NCBI GenBank assembly: GCA_038745625.1
Contig: JBCDLG010000128.1
Location: 1 to 7,851, forward strand
Origin: Parvularcula sp038745625
GTDB taxonomy: Bacteria > Pseudomonadota > Alphaproteobacteria > Caulobacterales > Parvularculaceae
Direction of reading: 5' to 3'
DNA: 7,851 bases
Every line of letters starts with the position of its first letter. The first letter of the stretch is position 1. The translations under genes and the position numbers were made by a program. The notes under the pieces were generated by a model, which was given only the letters and a program-made list of their open reading frames with translations, did no database searches and had not been told where the DNA came from. Positions 5,162-7,851 of the stretch are shown piece after piece.

Positions 5162-7521
5162 TGCAGCCTCCAGAAGTCGGGACGTGTTCGATAATCTGTG
5201 CCGACCAGCTGCTCTCCCTTTTCCATCCCACCGAGGATTGTGAGCAGGGGACCCAGAGCGCTGAGATCGGTGTCGACAACTACGGAGCCCTGATCATCCC
5301 GCACCAATCCAAGACGTGAGTTGCTCCCGGTGTTCAGCAGGACATCGAGCTCCTTGTCGTTGAGATTGAGCATTGCGTAGTCGGACGCACTGGCCCGAAT
5401 ATTGGGCAGCAGGATTTGTGTCGGAACGGCTTCGATGATGGTTTTGCCGGTCCGCGTCTGTTCCAGCTGGCTGGCATATTGGGTCATCATCACAACGACT
5501 GCGTTCTGTTTTCGAGCGGTAACCAGCCAGTTGGACAACCGCTCGGCAAAATACTGATTGTCCAGCGCCTTCCAGGCCTCGTCGATGACGATGATTGTTG
5601 GTTTGCGATCCTCGATTTTTCGTTCGACCCGCCGAAAGAGGTAGGACAGAACGGCCATGCGCTCCTTCTCGCTCTCACTGTCGAGAATGCCGGTGAGATC
5701 GAAGCCGACTATCTCACCTTCGAGCGAAAACGTATCCTTCCGGGTCTGTCCGAAGATCCAGCCGTATCGCCCGGTTTCTGCCCATTCCAGGAACCGCTCG
5801 TGCAGGTCGCCATTGTCATCCGCCGATCCAAAGAGCGATGCGAGATCAGACCAGTTTCGAAGGTCGTCATGGGCCGCGGTTGCGTTCTGGCGGACCACTT
5901 CCTGAATGCGGTTGGCCTGAGCTGGTGACAGAGGTTTGTCTGGACGCTGGATCAAGGCCGCCAGCCAATCGGACAACCAGGCCTGACCGCGCTCATCAAT
6001 CTCGGTACGAAGGGGGTTGAGCCCGGTCGGCTCGCCCGCCTTCACAGCCGAGAAGCGGCCACCGTTTGCCCGGACAGCCATTTCCATGCCCTGGCGATAA
6101 TCGAAAACAAAGACACGCGCCCTGATACGGCGCGCCTGCGTGAGCAGGAAGGCAGATAGAACGGATTTCCCTGATCCAGGGCGACCGAGGATGAGAGTGT
6201 GCCCGCCGGTTGGCTCCGCGGTCGGTGCGCCTTGTTCATGATAGCTGAAGCGATAGGCGGATTGCTCCGGCGTAGGGAGCATCGTGATTGTCTGGCCCCA
6301 GGGGACCTCATCATTGGTCTTGCCGAGTTGGGTGCGATGAAAGGCAGCAAGATCGGCAAAGTTCCGGTTGGTGATCGCCGCCTTGCGGCTCCGGGCAGCA
6401 GTATTACCGGGGTGTTGTGCGAAGAAATGGGTCTTTGCCGCGAAGGCCTCGGTGATTAAGTTGACACCTTCGGACGCCCCGATGTTGCGCACCTCCCCGG
6501 CAATGGCGCTGAGCTCTTCCGGTGTGTCACCGAAGACAGATACAGTCATGTGGTGATCGCCAAAGCTGAGGCGTTTGGATTCCAGATCGTCGAGTGCGTC
6601 GGCGAGTTGGGCTTCCAATGAGATTGCGCCGTCATCGGCGGCGCGCATTAGCCGACGTTGGCGCTTGATCCGCGATGCCATGATGTTCGAATTGATGGGC
6701 GTGAACGAATGGGTGACGACCATATCCACCGGAAGGTTCAGGTCATCGAACATCGTGCAGGCGGTCTTCGGAGGATAGGTCTTGATGGCGAATGTGGTCC
6801 CGTAACGCGTCCCCACCGCGCCATCGGAAACGACAAAGCTTGCGCCCTTGAAGGTGACCCGGCAGTTGGCAACGTCATGCGCCACAAAGCCATATTTGGA
6901 GGACAGGAAGAGGGGCAGTTCCTGGCCTGTGTTCAGGCCTCCAAGAAAGCCCAGAAGCTCACCCGTGCTTGCCTCGAGGAGACGCGGGGACATGTCCGCG
7001 AAGGTCGATTTCAGGAAGCCGACAACTTCGCCCAGGCGGCGCAAGCGTTTCTCCGTCTGGGCCGCAATCAGCGAAACGGATTTGCGCGTCGAGAAGGGCA
7101 GACGTGACACGAGGGCGGGGCGGTGCACCACAGTCAAAGTCAGCGTTTTGTCCCGGAGGCCCCGCTGATCCAGAAATCTGCGCCATTCTGTATCTACGGC
7201 TGCAGCGAAATCATCGCCTTCCATTGGCCGCAGGTGGTGCTCAATTCCCTTCGAGACCTTGTGCACATAGAACCCGAAATCCGGACCGATCTGGGCGATG
7301 ATCTGAGCAAAGAGCGCCCGTGTTTTGTCGAGGTACGCATCATCGGTCGTGTTGCTGTTGACGCCCTTCAGTCGAAGGCACTGGAAGAGTTCGTTGCCAC
7401 GCGTTCGAACTGTCTGGTCGTCGACCAGGCTCACGTAGGGGAGCATATGGGCCAGTTGTCTTTCCCGGCTGGTCCATGTTGGAAGAAGCGTGTCCTGCAC
7501 GAGGGCGTCGTCACGGGGCAT
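5158..7521 (-). CDS. virB4: VirB4, main secretion and pilus-assembly ATPase
   Basis: The 787-residue protein is of normal VirB4 length. The N-terminal CagE/TrbE/VirB4 domain (about 1-400) contains the MLPYVSLVDDQTVRTRGNEL segment (26-45). The C-terminal RecA-like ATPase domain (about 435-770) has Walker A GRPGSGKS (446-453, Lys452), then VFVFDYRQGMEMAVRANGG (470-488) and GLNPL (500-504). Walker B is IIVIDEAW (643-650, Asp647/Glu648), and TARKQNAVVVMMTQ (668-681) is the arginine/Gln sensor region. All key nucleotide-binding residues are present, so it should be active. VirB4 sits at the inner-membrane base of the channel, binds VirB3, VirB8 and VirB11, and drives pilin extraction and transfer. 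The ATG lies 11 bases inside the end of virB3, and the two proteins often act as a pair and are fused in some systems; here they are separate. The stop overlaps the lipoprotein start. Confidence 0.98.
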   Translation of the reverse strand: MPRDDALVQDTLLPTWTSRERQLAHMLPYVSLVDDQTVRTRGNELFQCLRLKGVNSNTTDDAYLDKTRALFAQIIAQIGPDFGFYVHKVSKGIEHHLRPMEGDDFAAAVDTEWRRFLDQRGLRDKTLTLTVVHRPALVSRLPFSTRKSVSLIAAQTEKRLRRLGEVVGFLKSTFADMSPRLLEASTGELLGFLGGLNTGQELPLFLSSKYGFVAHDVANCRVTFKGASFVVSDGAVGTRYGTTFAIKTYPPKTACTMFDDLNLPVDMVVTHSFTPINSNIMASRIKRQRRLMRAADDGAISLEAQLADALDDLESKRLSFGDHHMTVSVFGDTPEELSAIAGEVRNIGASEGVNLITEAFAAKTHFFAQHPGNTAARSRKAAITNRNFADLAAFHRTQLGKTNDEVPWGQTITMLPTPEQSAYRFSYHEQGAPTAEPTGGHTLILGRPGSGKSVLSAFLLTQARRIRARVFVFDYRQGMEMAVRANGGRFSAVKAGEPTGLNPLRTEIDERGQAWLSDWLAALIQRPDKPLSPAQANRIQEVVRQNATAAHDDLRNWSDLASLFGSADDNGDLHERFLEWAETGRYGWIFGQTRKDTFSLEGEIVGFDLTGILDSESEKERMAVLSYLFRRVERKIEDRKPTIIVIDEAWKALDNQYFAERLSNWLVTARKQNAVVVMMTQYASQLEQTRTGKTIIEAVPTQILLPNIRASASDYAMLNLNDKELDVLLNTGSNSRLGLVRDDQGSVVVDTDLSALGPLLTILGGMEKGEQLVGTDYRTRPDFWRLQ
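5167..5171 (-). promoter_or_regulatory. Ribosome-binding site of the small lipoprotein gene
   Basis: GGAGG (read on the minus strand) lies 5 bases before the ATG at 5161, within the last codons of virB4. This strong site supports translation of the 56-codon gene, which is short enough to be missed by automatic annotation. Confidence 0.75.
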
Positions 7522-7792
7522 AGCTGTCGCCCCCGTGTATTCGACGGTTTGCGGTCGGTGGGGTTTCCTGCAGAGTGGTGGCCACCACGTCTAGGAAATT
7601 GGGGTCCCAATCCGCGGCTTTCCAAAGGGCCGGATAGGCCGCCGCTGCCGCAATGGCGACGACCCAATGCTGGATCCACAGGAACAGCAAAACGGACCCA
7701 AACAGCCAGACCATGGCGTACATGATCGGCAATCCGATCAATTTGGGAGGACGCACGAGCCCGGTGAAGAGGGGGGACTGTTCCGCTGCCAT
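7511..7792 (-). CDS. virB3: VirB3, inner-membrane channel component
   Basis: This 93-residue membrane protein fits the VirB3 family in length and plan. It has a short polar N-terminus, then the signature LFTGLVRPPKLIGLPIMY (8-25) at the first membrane segment. A hydrophobic hairpin runs to about residue 57 (WLFGSVLLFLW and VVAIAAAAAYPAL), followed by a polar cytoplasmic tail. VirB3 binds VirB4 and is needed for pilus formation. The ATG has a TGAGGA ribosome-binding sequence 8 bases upstream that contains the virB2 stop codon, and the gene's end overlaps virB4 by 11 bases. Placement between virB2 and virB4 is the standard order. An inverted repeat lies within the codons of the tail and is listed separately. 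Confidence 0.93.
   Translation of the reverse strand: MAAEQSPLFTGLVRPPKLIGLPIMYAMVWLFGSVLLFLWIQHWVVAIAAAAAYPALWKAADWDPNFLDVVATTLQETPPTANRRIHGGDSYAP
7564..7598. repeat. Imperfect inverted repeat with a perfect 14-base palindromic core inside virB3
   Basis: The core GTGGTGGCCACCAC (7575-7588) is a perfect palindrome. It is flanked by AGA/TCT (7572-7574 and 7590-7592) and TTTCCT/AGGAAA (7564-7569 and 7593-7598), with one unpaired base on one side and two on the other, giving up to 16 matched positions per arm. It lies in the codons for the VirB3 tail, about 45-75 bases before the virB4 start. The symmetry is seen directly; any role as an mRNA hairpin or a protein-binding site is inference. Confidence 0.5.
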
Positions 7793-7803
7793 CTTGGTGA
7801 TCC

Positions 7804-7851
7804 TCAGGTTGTCCAGATTGCAGCGACGATGGTCGGCGCAGCGGCGATGCC
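7804..7851 (-). CDS. virB2: VirB2-like pilin, C-terminal end only
   Basis: The last 15 codons of a gene enter from the window edge and read GIAAAPTIVAAIWTT, then TGA. The hydrophobic Ala/Ile/Val-rich end fits the second membrane helix of a VirB2/TrbC-type pilin, the major subunit of the conjugative pilus. The gene directly precedes virB3, with 11 bases between the stop and the virB3 start, as in the standard virB order. Fifteen residues cannot prove the family, so the name rests mainly on position. Confidence 0.7.
   Translation of the reverse strand, partial: GIAAAPTIVAAIWTT

Noticed and set aside
7511..7521. Possible frameshift or fusion between virB3 and virB4
   Set aside because: Both genes have a proper stop or start and normal lengths; the 11-base overlap is an ordinary coupled junction.
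7123..7725. A 200-codon open frame on the plus strand
   Set aside because: It runs opposite virB4 and virB3. The product is low-complexity with many Pro/Arg residues and no domain, as expected for the antisense of G+C-rich coding sequence.

Overview
The window is a continuous piece of a P-type (VirB/Trb-family) type IV secretion operon, read entirely from the minus strand. The G+C-rich sequence, the VirB-type (not F- or I-type) gene set and the style of the VirB4, VirB9 and VirB10 proteins suggest an alphaproteobacterium, most likely of the Rhodobacterales (roseobacter-like). The locus is probably on a conjugative plasmid or an integrated conjugative element. This taxonomic guess is inference from protein character, not from a search.

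In transcription order (high to low coordinates) the genes are: the last 15 codons of a virB2-like pilin gene (7851-7804); virB3 (7792-7511); virB4 (7521-5158); a 56-residue lipoprotein gene (5161-4991); a secreted lytic transglycosylase (about 4994-3846); a virB5-like gene (3849-3016); virB8 (3002-2346); virB9 (2343-1645); virB10 (1648-287); and the first 95 codons of virB11 (287-1). Genes overlap by 1, 4 or 11 bases or are separated by at most 13 bases. The window therefore holds no intergenic region and no room for a conventional promoter or terminator. It looks like the middle of one polycistronic message with translational coupling.

Together the products cover most of a secretion channel. 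VirB4 and VirB11 are the cytoplasmic ATPases. VirB3, VirB8 and the VirB10 anchor form the inner-membrane part, and VirB9, VirB10 and probably the small lipoprotein form the outer-membrane core. VirB2 is the pilus subunit and VirB5 a minor pilus or tip protein. The transglycosylase opens peptidoglycan for assembly. VirB6 is not in its usual place between virB5 and virB8, and no coupling protein (VirD4) or relaxase lies in the window, so the substrate cannot be stated.

The most interesting observation is that the transglycosylase looks like a second VirB5 with a catalytic SLT domain set into its middle. After signal cleavage it and the neighbouring VirB5 both start QGVPTVD. They share an ungapped 41-residue helical segment (14 identities by eye), and both end in an almost identical acidic tail around MDFTL. 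Other points are the position and cysteine pattern of the lipoprotein (a displaced VirB7 candidate), a long coiled coil in VirB10, and an inverted repeat inside virB3 just upstream of the virB4 start.
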